Origin: Corynebacterium timonense
GTDB taxonomy: Bacteria; Actinomycetota; Actinomycetes; Mycobacteriales; Mycobacteriaceae
Length of the DNA stretch: 64,000 nucleotides
Direction of reading: 5' to 3'
Assembly (NCBI RefSeq): GCF_900105305.1
Contig: NZ_LT629765.1
Span: 1,550,001 to 1,614,000, forward strand
A program made the translations under genes and the position numbers. Positions within the stretch are counted from its first letter, which is position 1, and every line of letters starts with the position of its first letter. Under the pieces are notes generated by a model that saw only the letters and a list, made by a program, of their open reading frames with translations, was not told the DNA's origin and made no database searches. Shown here piece by piece: positions 40,201 to 48,789 of the stretch.

Positions 40201-40586
40201 TAGGAGTCGTAGGTGGAGACCGTCGGTGCGATGACGCTGAGCGCCTCGCCAAGCTTCCCGCTCGGGTCGAGGCGCCGCACGAGGTCCTGGTTCTCGGCGA
40301 GGGTGGCCAGGCGGTCTCTGATGCGCTTGCCCAGCTCTCGGGCGGCCTTTCGGGTGAAGGTCAGGCCGAGGATCTCCTCTGGGCGGGCGTACCCGTTGGC
40401 CACCAGCCACACGACGCGCGCCGCCATCGTTTCCGTTTTGCCGGCCCCGGCGCCGGCGACGACGAGGAGCGGACCGGGGGCTGCCCCGATGATGCGGGCC
40501 TGCTGGTCGGTGGGTGGGAACTTCTGCCCGAGGTAGCGCGAGAGCAGTACCGGGTCCATGTCCCCGTGGTGTGTGGTGTTAGGCAT
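37290..40586 (-). CDS. adnB: AdnB subunit, ATP-dependent helicase-nuclease
   Basis: Motor-nuclease of the actinobacterial double-strand-break resection complex, 1098 aa. Walker A AGAGAGKT (44-51), motif Ia GLTFTRKAARELG, motif II VVMLDEYQDTSHAQ, motif III GDPMQAIYGWRGA and motif VI FYVALTRTERKL are all intact. The C-terminal RecB-like nuclease has GRIDAVFESDDGWTVVDWKTG. No Fe-S cysteines are visible. The start overlaps the adnA stop by 8 nt. Whether M1 or M10 is used is uncertain. Confidence 0.93.
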   Translation of the reverse strand: MPNTTHHGDMDPVLLSRYLGQKFPPTDQQARIIGAAPGPLLVVAGAGAGKTETMAARVVWLVANGYARPEEILGLTFTRKAARELGKRIRDRLATLAENQDLVRRLDPSGKLGEALSVIAPTVSTYDSYAGELVREYGLLVPVEPDARLITAAELHAIALDVVTDYSGQLLAAEGSSMSTSTAVDHLLALVSSMGNELAAPADLREHAETFLKETEELPKGPRQKDALNSTMQGWRSTQEKRANFLPLVEALEQRLRERGVVTFNEQMSVAARLARAHSRVGESQRRRFRVVMLDEYQDTSHAQRVLLRSLFGEGRGDAEQHAHPLTVTAVGDPMQAIYGWRGATAANLAAFVEDFPLPGGAPAPKMQLTTSWRNPKEVLDLANTVSDALLGTGPSRAVAPLAPRDGAAAGDVTLGYFADDNEEIAFVADNLAEQYEHSCATGDDFSAAVLVRKNATSAEVAEALEQRGVPYEVVGLAGLLDIPEVADTVAIATMLVRPADSAAALRILTGPAVGLGLKDLDALARRAANLHGSAGEEPGDESGSDDPTEHLHAQLAHLVEDADEIMAGGDRPPGLTDAVADLGEPERYSPRGLDRLRALASTLRALRTRSLGKRLPDVFADIISAFGIRTEVLARASAAGTVHLDRLLHEVAAYPGTSLESLLDYFELARQHEDGLEPGAVPISTDRVQILTAHKAKGLEWDTVAVVHADSSTYDAKAETFLTQIKHLPDEDFTAFDEADNRSEFEKTAKAYITAEREKLAEESARLFYVALTRTERKLIVTAARRTAGAAKERDPYEHFAALRGLVADVNIAAWDEGETPDGEDGGAEAPVTEGVWPHYSVDANQARAAQDVRAARADLPPLAGGELYSLWERDTEALIREHEANSRPEVPVVIPGELTASDIVALKADPAQFARRARRPVPFKPNAYAKRGTAFHEWVEEFYGARPLLSEDELPGSEESDVDTRTLEQLKGNFARSQWANVTPTYVEYPFELALGESVVRGRIDAVFESDDGWTVVDWKTGAKPTAGEMESLKLQLAVYREAWRRIAGDGREVRAVFFYVRTGENYSPEGLADREELEQLLRDSSRDGLEFHSSA

Positions 40587-43500
40587 GGGTGATCACCTGT
40601 CCTTCGGGTTGCACGGGGCACAGAGCGCGCACCGCGCACCGCGTGCAGTGCTCGCCCGCGCGCGCGGTCAGTTCCGGACCGGTCATCTCGGCGGGAAGGG
40701 GGCTGATCTCGGCGACGAACTCGTCGAGCTCTTCGGGCGTTTTCCGCGCCTGTTCGCGCGTGGTGGGTTTCTTGGACGCTTTCTTCGGGTACAGCAGCAC
40801 GGCTCCTCCGACCTCGAGCGGCGTGTCGCCCTCCGTGGCTGTCACCACGGCTCCCTCGCGCACCACACCCCGCGACAGCGCGAGCTGGTAGGCGTGCAGC
40901 TGCGCGTTCTCGCGCGTCGTCTCGGCGCTCGGGATCGACGACCCCGTCTTCAGGTCGACCACGTAGTAGGCGCCGCTGGGCTCGCGCTCCACACGGTCGA
41001 CCCTGCCGACGATGCGCAGCTGCGGCGCGACCTCGACGTTCACGTCCGCCTCGACCGCCACCTGCTCGAAGGTGCCGCGGGTCGAGCGCAGCCACTCGTT
41101 GGCCCGGCCCAGCATCGCCTCGAACTCTTCGACGTCGCGCTGCGCCTTCCACGCCGGCGCGTCGTCCGCCTGCCGGCGGGCCTCCACCGCGGCGCGGCGA
41201 GCCACGACCTCGTCGACGCCGTTGCCCACGGCCTCGAAGTAGGCGTGCGCGATGGACCCCCACACCATGTTCAGCGAGGAGTCGAGCCCGACCATCCGCT
41301 CCAGGACCGATCTCATGGGGCACTGGAGAAGGCTTTCAATGCGCGAGGGCGACAGGCGGGAGCTCTGAGGCAGGGCCTCGCGTGTCGACGGCTCCGTCAC
41401 CGTCCACCACTGCCCCGGGTCCGCCCCGGGCACGCCGGCCTCGGCCAGCCGGGCGAGCTGGCGGGCGGCCTGGCGCCGCGTCGCTTCGTCCGTGCCCTCG
41501 GCGGCGAGGGAACGGCGCAGCTCGGCAATCAGCTCGTCGTGCGCGAGCACGCGCAGCGTCGCTACCTGCCCCGGGTGCTGCCCCGCCTCTTCGCTCAGCG
41601 GGTAGTCGGCCGCGCTGTGGTCCTGCGCCTCGATCCCGTGCTCGGTGCAGAACTCGTCGACGAAGCGGGAGGGCTCGATAACCTCGTCGCCTTCGGCGAC
41701 GTCCACCGCCGTCACGAGGACCTCGTCTGTCGCCCGGCTCGTGGCGAGCTGAAAAAGCCTGCGTTCTTCTTTCAGCCGCTCGGCCTTGTGGGTCACGGGC
41801 ACGGCCGGGTCAACACCGTTGTCGATGAGGTCGACGAGGTCCTCTTGCCCGAAGATCGTGCCCGTCTCCCCCAGCGACGGCCAGGACTCCTCCTGCACCC
41901 CGGCTACGATGACGCGGCGGAACTCACGCCCCGCCACGCCATGCGCGGTGAGCAGGGCAACGGCGTCGGGAGTGGCGGTGCGCCGATCGCGCACGCCGGT
42001 GGGCAGGACCTGCTCGAGGGTATAGGTGACAAAGCTGTCGACGCCTGCGGAGGCACGCCGCTCGGTGAAGTCCCCCGCTGCGTCAAAAAGCGCCATCACG
42101 GCGTCGAGGTCGCGGTCGGCCTGAGACCCGCCAGCCCCGCCGCGCAGGGCTTCGGCGAGGAGTCTGTTGGACAAGCCCGTGGCGTTCCACACCGCCCACA
42201 GCACCTCCTCGACAGTGCCCCCCTCCTCCTGGGCGGCGCGTCCGGCGTCGAGGATGCCGCGTGTGTGGGTGAGAATGTCCAGCTCCCGGTCGGTGAGCAT
42301 CTCCCCGAAGTCCGGCAGCGCCGAGCGGCTGACCAGGATCTCGCGCAGCGTCTCCTCGGCGCGGCGGCCCGGCTCCCAGCGGCGCAGCCCGCGCAGGAGG
42401 CGGCGCAGCGTGACGGGGTCGGTGCCGCCGACGGGGCCCAACAAGAGCTCGCGCCATTCCGAGGCCGCCAGCTCCTCGTTGAGGGCGCGCAGGCCGAGCA
42501 GGAGCGAGGCGACGATGCGCTGCTCGCTGAGGACGACGTCCGTCGGGTTGAGCGCCGCCGGGACGCCGGCCTGCACGAGCGCGCGGCGCACGGGCTCGAG
42601 CATTCCCGTCGACCGCACCACCACCGCCATCTCGCGGTACGGCACGTTGTCCTCCAAGTTGGCCCGACGCAGCCGATCGACGAGGACGGCGTTCTGGGTG
42701 GCCGACGAGTCGACGCGCACAGCGTGGCGGGCGGGGGCGCGCCGCGTCTCTCCGAGGCCGATGACCTGGTGGTCCAGCCCGCCGAGCGTGCGCAGGAAGT
42801 CTGGCGAGGCGCCGCGAAAACGGAACACGCTCTGTTCCTCGTCGCCGGCGACAATACCGAGGTGCGCCGATTCCACCAGGCGGCGCGCCAGCTCCGCGGC
42901 CGCCGGGTCGAGGTGCTGCGCATCATCGACGAGCACCGTGTGCCACGGGCTTGTCCAGGGCACTCGCAGCGCCTCCGACACCAGCTCCGAGGCCGAGAGG
43001 TTGCGCGCCCCCGACAGCGCCATCACCTGCTGGTATTCGCGGAGGAAGTCGGCGGCCGCCGACCAGATGGGCCGACGATGGATGCGCCCGAGCTCCGCGA
43101 GCTCCTCCGGGCCGAGGCGCCGCTCGACGGCGCGGAGCAGGAAGTCGCGCAGCTGGCGGGCGAAGCCGACGAGGCCGAGGGCGGGGCGCAGCTCTGCCGG
43201 CCACGTCCCGCGCCCGTCCTCGGCGTGGCCTTGGAGCAGCTGCCGAAAGACCGCGTCCTGCTCCGCGCCGGAGATGAGCCGGATCTGCTCGCTGGCCTGC
43301 TGGCGCACTAAGGCGAAGGCGAGCGAGTGGATGGAGCGCACAAGTGGCGCATCGGCGACGAAGCCGGAGCCGGTCAGAAGGTCCGACAGCTGCGTGCGCA
43401 GCCGCGACGCGGATTCCTTGGAGGCGGTGAGCAGGACAACTCCGCTGGGGTCTGCCCCCTCCTTGATGGTGCGCACCGCGGTGTCGACCAAGAAGCTGGA

Positions 43501-43641
43501 CACGCCCGATCCTGCCTCCCCCGTCACCTTCCACGTTCCGCGGCGGGGAATGTCGATGCCCCACTCCCGCGTGACCGTGGCGCGCGGGCGCGGGACCAAG
43601 AACGCTGTCGGCGTGACGGGGACGGGAGCCGTTGATTCCAT
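40579..43641 (-). CDS. adnA: AdnA subunit, helicase-nuclease with degenerate Walker A
   Basis: Partner of AdnB, 1020 aa. The N-terminal motor is UvrD-like: the P-loop position reads GEAGSGVSS (41-49), with Val47 where Lys is expected. Motif II is VDDAQ and motif III GDEEQSVFRFRGA. The C-terminal RecB-family nuclease has VGRVDRVE and YYVVDLKTG. One Cys in LLQCPMRS plus HCTRCAVRALC complete a four-Cys Fe-S arrangement. The ATPase of this subunit is probably inactive. It lies 18 bp downstream of the TIGR02569 gene and overlaps adnB. Confidence 0.92.
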   Translation of the reverse strand: MESTAPVPVTPTAFLVPRPRATVTREWGIDIPRRGTWKVTGEAGSGVSSFLVDTAVRTIKEGADPSGVVLLTASKESASRLRTQLSDLLTGSGFVADAPLVRSIHSLAFALVRQQASEQIRLISGAEQDAVFRQLLQGHAEDGRGTWPAELRPALGLVGFARQLRDFLLRAVERRLGPEELAELGRIHRRPIWSAAADFLREYQQVMALSGARNLSASELVSEALRVPWTSPWHTVLVDDAQHLDPAAAELARRLVESAHLGIVAGDEEQSVFRFRGASPDFLRTLGGLDHQVIGLGETRRAPARHAVRVDSSATQNAVLVDRLRRANLEDNVPYREMAVVVRSTGMLEPVRRALVQAGVPAALNPTDVVLSEQRIVASLLLGLRALNEELAASEWRELLLGPVGGTDPVTLRRLLRGLRRWEPGRRAEETLREILVSRSALPDFGEMLTDRELDILTHTRGILDAGRAAQEEGGTVEEVLWAVWNATGLSNRLLAEALRGGAGGSQADRDLDAVMALFDAAGDFTERRASAGVDSFVTYTLEQVLPTGVRDRRTATPDAVALLTAHGVAGREFRRVIVAGVQEESWPSLGETGTIFGQEDLVDLIDNGVDPAVPVTHKAERLKEERRLFQLATSRATDEVLVTAVDVAEGDEVIEPSRFVDEFCTEHGIEAQDHSAADYPLSEEAGQHPGQVATLRVLAHDELIAELRRSLAAEGTDEATRRQAARQLARLAEAGVPGADPGQWWTVTEPSTREALPQSSRLSPSRIESLLQCPMRSVLERMVGLDSSLNMVWGSIAHAYFEAVGNGVDEVVARRAAVEARRQADDAPAWKAQRDVEEFEAMLGRANEWLRSTRGTFEQVAVEADVNVEVAPQLRIVGRVDRVEREPSGAYYVVDLKTGSSIPSAETTRENAQLHAYQLALSRGVVREGAVVTATEGDTPLEVGGAVLLYPKKASKKPTTREQARKTPEELDEFVAEISPLPAEMTGPELTARAGEHCTRCAVRALCPVQPEGQVITHA

Positions 43642-43659
43642 GCCCGTTATTGTGTCAGC

Positions 43660-44391
43660 CTAGGCCGACACGAGTAGCGTGCGCACCCGCTCAATTTCCG
43701 AACGCATGTTCGAATGTGCCGCTGTGGCCAGAATTTCCCGGTACTCGACGGCTCGGAGCGCCAGTTCCGGAAGGTGCGCAATATGCGCCCAGCGGGAGAC
43801 GACGTTGTCGTCGACGGAGCGGGTCAGGAGGCCGTCAACAAGCACGAGCGCGGCCGTATAGCCCGCAGGGCGGGGCTCGGCGGTGGGCACGATGTCAGTC
43901 AGCAGCGGCGGCAGCGACCCGGAGAAGGCGCAGCTGAAAAGGAAGTCCGCGTGCGCAACGCACGTCGGGCCGGGCACCTCGACGTCGCGCCAGGCCGCCC
44001 GATCGGCGTCCGCGAAACGGTCGGTGCGCTGGACCGTCGGCCCCGCCACCTCGCGCATCGCCTCCTCGTAGGACAGCGCCGCGGCGATCGCCTCGTCCAC
44101 GCGGGACACCACCTCCCCCTCGGCGTACTCGCTCGCCTTGAAGCCACCGACAACGAATCGCCCGTCCGTCGCGCGGACCGGGCGGGCCACCCGCATGCCG
44201 TCGATGGCGAGCCGCTCGCGGACCTTCGCTGCCCACGCCGCCGTCGGCGCGGCGGTGGAGACAACAACGCGCCCGAAGCGCGCCCCGTTGTCCCAGACGG
44301 GGCCGGCGGGGACGACAGACGACGCAGGGGTGTCGTCCACCTGAAAAGCCGCGAGAACGTGCTTGGGTATGTCCACTTCGGATAAATCCAC
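43660..44391 (-). CDS. TIGR02569 family protein
   Basis: Actinobacterial protein of unknown function, 243 aa, equivalent to Rv3205c. It has the segments HVLAAFQVDD near the N-terminus, GFKASEYAEGEVVSRVDEAIAAA, and VAHADFLFSCAF. The fold is distantly like aminoglycoside phosphotransferases, without convincing kinase residues. The GTG at 44391 is chosen because TAGGCT ends 8 nt upstream; the ATG at 44433 would overlap the DUF3152 gene by 31 nt and add a non-conserved leader. It is upstream of adnA in the same orientation. Confidence 0.82.
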   Translation of the reverse strand: MDLSEVDIPKHVLAAFQVDDTPASSVVPAGPVWDNGARFGRVVVSTAAPTAAWAAKVRERLAIDGMRVARPVRATDGRFVVGGFKASEYAEGEVVSRVDEAIAAALSYEEAMREVAGPTVQRTDRFADADRAAWRDVEVPGPTCVAHADFLFSCAFSGSLPPLLTDIVPTAEPRPAGYTAALVLVDGLLTRSVDDNVVSRWAHIAHLPELALRAVEYREILATAAHSNMRSEIERVRTLLVSA

Positions 44392-44399
44392 GGTGTGCG

Positions 44400-44405
44400 A
44401 GCCTA
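44400..44405 (-). promoter_or_regulatory. -10 box of the TIGR02569-adnA-adnB unit
   Basis: TAGGCT on the minus strand, 8 nt before GTG 44391. Confidence 0.45.
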
Positions 44406-45317
44406 CAAAACCGGGGGCCGAGGGTAGGGCCACGGGTTGGCGAGGCAGGTCTCAGGGCTGTCCGGGTAAACCTCCTCCGGATCGAGGGCAAACAGCTCGG
44501 CGTTGTTCGTGCTCAGCGTCTGCTGCATCATGACGGGCGCGAGCTCGCCGTCGGCCGGGCAGGGCTCGTGGTCGGCAAAGCCGATGGCGTGGCCGACCTC
44601 GTGGTTAATCAGGTACTGGCGGTAGCGCCCCAGGTCGCCCTCGAAGGGGCGCGCCCCCCGCACCCACCGGGACTCGTTGAGCACCACCGTGTCTTCGCCC
44701 GTAATCTTCGTGCGGCAGCTGACCTCCATCGTCAGATCCCCGCCGCACCGTTCGGCAGTGGTGCCCACGGAGGTCAGCTGGATGCGCAGGGACGGGTTGT
44801 CGGCCGCGCTTACCCGCTCGAATCGGAAGCGAGGGTCGTTGGTCCAGCCTCGGGGGTCGGCAAAGGTGGCGTCGATAAGCGTGGCGAAGGCGTCGTCACC
44901 GCCGTAGGTGGTGGTGTCCACCCCGTTTTCGATCTCGACGACGTAGCGCACCACCAGCTCCTCGCCCTGACCGACGGCGGCGCCCGGCGCGCCCACCTCG
45001 CGGTAGGTCCCGTCGCCCTGCTCGGTGAACGGCCCACCCGGAGGAAGCTCGTCGATGGCGGGGTCGGATTCCGGAAGGTCAATCATGGTCCGCTCCGCTT
45101 GCCCCTCGTGGCTGTGCCCGTGCGCGTCCTGCTCCTGCGTTGCCGCGGGAGGCGCGGCGACCGCGCTATCCCCGGGGTTTTGCACCATGTTGACGAGCAC
45201 GAGGACCGTCACCACGGCGAGCACCGGGATGGCGTAGGCGCGCCAGCCGTACTCCCGAGCGAAGCGCACGAGGAAAGGCTCGCTCTGGCCGGATTCGGGC
45301 ACGTGGCGTGGGGTCAT
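44403..45317 (-). CDS. DUF3152 membrane-anchored zincin-like protein
   Basis: 304-aa protein with one N-terminal membrane helix (about 28-45), an acidic His-containing linker (HGHSHEG, about 66-72) and an extracytoplasmic domain with two Cys in CGGDLTMEVSC. The sequence HEVGHAIGFADH (239-250) places HExxH in a helix followed by Gly and a third His, as in metzincin-like proteases. Substrate unknown; equivalent to Rv3207c. TAGATT 8 nt before the ATG suggests a leaderless message. Confidence 0.85.
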   Translation of the reverse strand: MTPRHVPESGQSEPFLVRFAREYGWRAYAIPVLAVVTVLVLVNMVQNPGDSAVAAPPAATQEQDAHGHSHEGQAERTMIDLPESDPAIDELPPGGPFTEQGDGTYREVGAPGAAVGQGEELVVRYVVEIENGVDTTTYGGDDAFATLIDATFADPRGWTNDPRFRFERVSAADNPSLRIQLTSVGTTAERCGGDLTMEVSCRTKITGEDTVVLNESRWVRGARPFEGDLGRYRQYLINHEVGHAIGFADHEPCPADGELAPVMMQQTLSTNNAELFALDPEEVYPDSPETCLANPWPYPRPPVL

Positions 45318-45325
45318 GGGGACCT

Positions 45326-45331
45326 AATCTA
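45326..45331 (-). promoter_or_regulatory. -10 box of the DUF3152 gene, leaderless
   Basis: TAGATT on the minus strand, 8 nt before ATG 45317. Confidence 0.45.
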
Positions 45332-45339
45332 GCCGGGCG

Positions 45340-45564
45340 CTAGGAGGCGAAGCCAACCGTGTGCGAGGTGGCGTTGCCGACCTCCACGTACGAGATGCGC
45401 TCGGTGCGGATAATGAAGCTCCGGCCGCGGTCGTCCGTGAGGGTGAGGGTGGGTTCCCCGCCTTCGATGGCGCGGGTGATGCGGCTCAGGAGGTCTTCCT
45501 GGTCGCCCGTGGTCGTAATCACAAGCTCGCGGGGGCTTTCGGCGAGGCCAATCTTGATGTCCAT
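45340..45564 (-). CDS. DUF3107 family small protein
   Basis: 74-aa protein starting MDIKIGLAESPRELVI and ending ISYVEVGNATSHTVGF, the whole length of the DUF3107 family (Rv3208A, TB9.4). Function unknown; an alpha/beta ATP-binding-like fold has been proposed for the family. Ribosome site AAGGA is about 13 nt upstream. The neighbouring TetR gene found in mycobacteria is absent. Confidence 0.88.
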   Translation of the reverse strand: MDIKIGLAESPRELVITTTGDQEDLLSRITRAIEGGEPTLTLTDDRGRSFIIRTERISYVEVGNATSHTVGFAS

Positions 45565-45685
45565 AGGTGCGAAATCACTGTCCTTCTGCTTATGCCCTGA
45601 ACGGATCAGGATCTGATCTGGGTCTGATCTGGGCGCGTGTAAAACCGCTTTTCACCGCGGTGTGCCCATTGTAACGACCTCCCGA

Positions 45686-45691
45686 TAGGAT
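45686..45691 (+). promoter_or_regulatory. -10 box of the DEAD-box helicase gene, leaderless
   Basis: TAGGAT, 7 nt before GTG 45699. Confidence 0.55.
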
Positions 45692-45698
45692 ACCTGGT

Positions 45699-47075
45699 GT
45701 GCCCTACCCAGCCGATCGTCCAACACCCCCCGGCCCCGAGGCCACCTTCGCGCTGCTCGGCGTTGCCGCCGAGATTGTCGACGCCCTCGCCGCTCGCGGC
45801 ATCACGGCCCCTTTTTCCATCCAAGAGCTGGCGATCCCCCTCGCCCTCGAGGGCCGAGACCTGATCGGCCAGGCCCGCACCGGCATGGGCAAGACGTACG
45901 CCTTCGGGGTGCCGCTCATCGACCGCGTCTTCGACGACGCTGGCATCGCCGAGCTCGACGGCACCCCCCGCGCGCTCGTGATCGTGCCCACCCGCGAGCT
46001 CGCGGCCCAGGTCACCGAGGACCTCGCCGCGGCAGCGGAAGGCACGCCGGTGCGCGTGACGACGATTTACGGCGGGCGCCCCTACGAGGAGCAGATCGCC
46101 TCCCTGCGCGCGGGGGTCGACGTGGTGGTGGGAACACCCGGCCGTCTGATCGACCTCGCCGAGCGCGGCGACCTCGTGCTAGACAGCGTCGCCATCCTCG
46201 TACTTGACGAGGCCGACGAGATGCTCGATATGGGCTTTTTGCCCGACATCGACACGCTGTGGTCCTCGCTGAGCTCGCCCCTCCAGGCGATGCTGTTTTC
46301 GGCGACGATGCCGGGGCAGATCCTTGCCCTCGCGCGCTCACTAATGAACCGCCCCGTGCACATCCGCGCCGAGTCGGGCGACGCCGCGCCCACCCACACC
46401 ACGACCCGCCAGGTGGTCTTCTACTCGCACCGCATGGATAAGCCCGAGGTCACCGCCCGCATTTTGCAGGCGGCAGGGCGCGGCAGGACCATCGTCTTTG
46501 CCCGCACGAAGCGCACCGCCGCGGACGTCGCCGCGGACCTTGCCTCCCGCGGCTTCCCTGTCGGTGCTGTGCACGGCGACATGAACCAGGAGGCCCGGGA
46601 ACGCTCGCTCGCGGCGTTTCGCAGCGGCGAGGCCGAGATCCTCGTGGCCACCGACGTCGCGGCCCGCGGCATCGACGTCGACGACGTGACCCACGTGATC
46701 AACTACCAGACCCCCGACGACCCGATGACGTACGTCCACCGCATCGGCCGCACCGGCCGGGCGCACAACTCGGGCATCGCGGTCACCCTCGTCGGGTTCG
46801 ACGAGGCCCGCAAGTGGGAGGCCATCGACAGCGAGCTCGGCCTGAACATGGGCGAGCTGCCCTCGTGGTTTTCCACCTCGCCCGAGCTTTTCGAGGCCCT
46901 CGACATCCCCGCCGACGCCGGCCCCTCCGTCGGCCCCGCCCGGCAGGTTCCACAATCACAGGTGCCTAAGTCACAGGTGCCGAAGTCTCAGGCGCCGAAG
47001 GATCGCAGGGCCCAGCCCGGCCCCGCCGCCCAGCAGAACGGCGCCCCCCGCTCCCGCAGGCGGCGCCGCCGATGA
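45699..47075 (+). CDS. DEAD-box RNA helicase (RhlE-like)
   Basis: ATP-dependent RNA unwinding in ribosome or mRNA metabolism. The 458-aa protein has motif Q (FSIQELAIPLALEG), motif I ARTGMGKT, Ia PTRELAAQV, motif II DEAD, motif III SAT, motif V ATDVAARGIDVDDV and motif VI HRIGRTGRA. The C-terminal 60 residues are low complexity, with the short repeat VPKSQ and a final poly-Arg tail that probably binds RNA. Equivalent to Rv3211. The stop overlaps the next ATG as ATGA. Confidence 0.93.
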   Translation: MPYPADRPTPPGPEATFALLGVAAEIVDALAARGITAPFSIQELAIPLALEGRDLIGQARTGMGKTYAFGVPLIDRVFDDAGIAELDGTPRALVIVPTRELAAQVTEDLAAAAEGTPVRVTTIYGGRPYEEQIASLRAGVDVVVGTPGRLIDLAERGDLVLDSVAILVLDEADEMLDMGFLPDIDTLWSSLSSPLQAMLFSATMPGQILALARSLMNRPVHIRAESGDAAPTHTTTRQVVFYSHRMDKPEVTARILQAAGRGRTIVFARTKRTAADVAADLASRGFPVGAVHGDMNQEARERSLAAFRSGEAEILVATDVAARGIDVDDVTHVINYQTPDDPMTYVHRIGRTGRAHNSGIAVTLVGFDEARKWEAIDSELGLNMGELPSWFSTSPELFEALDIPADAGPSVGPARQVPQSQVPKSQVPKSQAPKDRRAQPGPAAQQNGAPRSRRRRRR

Positions 47076-48268
47076 ACACGCCGCTTCGCCGCACCCGGGC
47101 CGACCTCGTCGCCACCGGCGCCATCGCCGCGCTCAGCGCCGTGGCCGTCGCCGCCGCGGTGGTCACGGCCCCGATCCGCGACGCCGACCTCGCCCCGGCG
47201 GCCCAGGAACTCACCAGCCCGGGCGAGCTCTCTTCCGTCCCGGCCACACTGACCGAGAGCTTCCGGCGTGTCGACGACTCCCCCAACGCCCGCCCGCTCG
47301 TCGCTGAGGGGCTCATCATCACCCACGCGGACGCCACCCTGACCGCGACGACGCCCGAGGGCGAGACCGCCTGGACGTACACGCGCGACGCCGAACTGTG
47401 CTCGCTCGCCGAGGCGTGGGGAAAAGTCGTCGCCACCTACCGGGGCCCGGCCGGCTGCGGCGACGTTGTCGCCATCGCCGCGTTGACCGGCCAGTACGCG
47501 GGCACGCGCTCCGCGCCCGCCCCCGACCACGTGAGCGGGATCTCCTCTAACGACAGGGTAGGGTACACGTCGCCTTCCCGGACCGAGCTGTGGCGCTCGG
47601 ACCTCGTGCGCACCGTCGAGTACGGCGCCGTCGAGGCGCCGCAGGAATCGGGCATGCAGCCGCACCAGTGCACCCAGACCTCGGCGTTGACCCGCACCGA
47701 ATTCCTCGCGGTCACCGAAGAATGCGGGGACGGCACCTACCTGCGGCTGCAGGCAGCGACGCCCGAGGACGCCCGCGCGCCGGAGATCGCCGCGGACGTC
47801 ACCCTGCCGGCCGGCTCCTACCTCGTCGCCGTGGGGCAGCACTCCGCCGCGGTCTACGACCCGACCACGTCCCGGGTGACCAGCTACAACGACGCCGGCG
47901 AACAGCTGTGGTCCGGCCCCGCCCCTGTCCTCGCCGACAACGAGGGGCCGTTGCGCGAGGACGCCACCGGGGATCTGCCCCACCACATGACCTACTCCGA
48001 CGGCACGCAGCTGCTCTTCTTCGACCCCGCCGACCTCCGGTTGAGCGGCACCTTCGACGGCGCGCTTGGCACCGGCGTGGCCGCCGGGGATCGCCTCCTT
48101 GTGGCCACGGACGGAGGCATCGCCGTGGTCGACTGGGACTCCGCGACGGCCGAACGCATCATTCCCGTCGATCGCGCAGAGTTCACCGGCCCCGTCTCGG
48201 TTGCCTCGGCGGGCGCTGGGGTCGTCGAAAAGCGGGGCTCGGAGGTCGTCTACCTCGCCGCGAACTAA
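47072..48268 (+). CDS. membrane-anchored beta-propeller-like protein (Rv3212 type)
   Basis: 398-aa protein with one N-terminal helix (about 14-33, ATGAIAALSAVAVAAAVVTA) and an extracytoplasmic domain with repeated short beta motifs (ITHADATLTATTPEGETAWTY; VYDPTTSRVTSYNDAGEQLWSG), consistent with a PQQ-like propeller. Two pairs of Cys are present. Function unknown. Translationally coupled to the helicase gene, a pairing also found in mycobacteria. Confidence 0.78.
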   Translation: MNTPLRRTRADLVATGAIAALSAVAVAAAVVTAPIRDADLAPAAQELTSPGELSSVPATLTESFRRVDDSPNARPLVAEGLIITHADATLTATTPEGETAWTYTRDAELCSLAEAWGKVVATYRGPAGCGDVVAIAALTGQYAGTRSAPAPDHVSGISSNDRVGYTSPSRTELWRSDLVRTVEYGAVEAPQESGMQPHQCTQTSALTRTEFLAVTEECGDGTYLRLQAATPEDARAPEIAADVTLPAGSYLVAVGQHSAAVYDPTTSRVTSYNDAGEQLWSGPAPVLADNEGPLREDATGDLPHHMTYSDGTQLLFFDPADLRLSGTFDGALGTGVAAGDRLLVATDGGIAVVDWDSATAERIIPVDRAEFTGPVSVASAGAGVVEKRGSEVVYLAAN

Positions 48269-48765
48269 CGCCCGCCAGTGCCAGTGCCTGTCTTGTCCGC
48301 GTAGACCCGCCGGAGGTGCTCCCCCGAGGCCGGGTGGAACACGCCGATGATGGCGAGCAACGCGGACAGAAGCGTCGCTAGGCCGAGCGCCCACGCGCCG
48401 CCGCTGAACATGTAGAAGGCGACGCCGACGAGGATGGCCTCCAGAAGCACGATCGCGCCGGTACCGGAAGTGGTGCCCCGGATCAGGCGCACCGCGCACC
48501 AGGCGACGAAGCCGAAGATGAGAATGATGAACACCGCGGTGCCGATGCCGACGTACTCCGCGGCGGCGGACTCGGAGGTCAGGCTGTCGTCGCTTGTTCC
48601 GCTCAGGTTGGCCACGACGAGCCAGATCGCGTAGCCGTACGCCACGACGCACTGCAGCAGCACCACTACCGAGCCGAAGCGCAGGGGCGCGGGCACCGCG
48701 CGGGCGCCTTGTCGCGGGGGCGGGTTGTCCGGAAAGTCCGCGTTGGTGTTTGTCTTCTCACTCAC
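48265..48765 (-). CDS. four-helix membrane protein of unknown function
   Basis: 166-aa protein with a hydrophilic N-terminus (SEKTNTNADFPDNPPPRQG) and four membrane helices between about 35 and 145. GTG 48765 is preferred because TACACT ends 6 nt upstream; the longer frame to 48789 would include the promoter. The stop overlaps the convergent propeller gene by 4 nt. Confidence 0.75.
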   Translation of the reverse strand: MSEKTNTNADFPDNPPPRQGARAVPAPLRFGSVVVLLQCVVAYGYAIWLVVANLSGTSDDSLTSESAAAEYVGIGTAVFIILIFGFVAWCAVRLIRGTTSGTGAIVLLEAILVGVAFYMFSGGAWALGLATLLSALLAIIGVFHPASGEHLRRVYADKTGTGTGGR

Positions 48766-48771
48766 GGCGTT

Positions 48772-48777
48772 AGTGTA
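48772..48777 (-). promoter_or_regulatory. -10 box of the four-helix membrane protein gene, leaderless
   Basis: TACACT on the minus strand, 6 nt before GTG 48765. Confidence 0.4.
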
Positions 48778-48789
48778 TCGCTCCGGCAC

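Noticed and set aside
46925..46997. Short tandem repeat in the helicase tail as a regulatory repeat
   Set aside because: CACAGGTGCC-type repeats encode the in-frame VPKSQ repeats of the low-complexity protein tail; no separate function needed.
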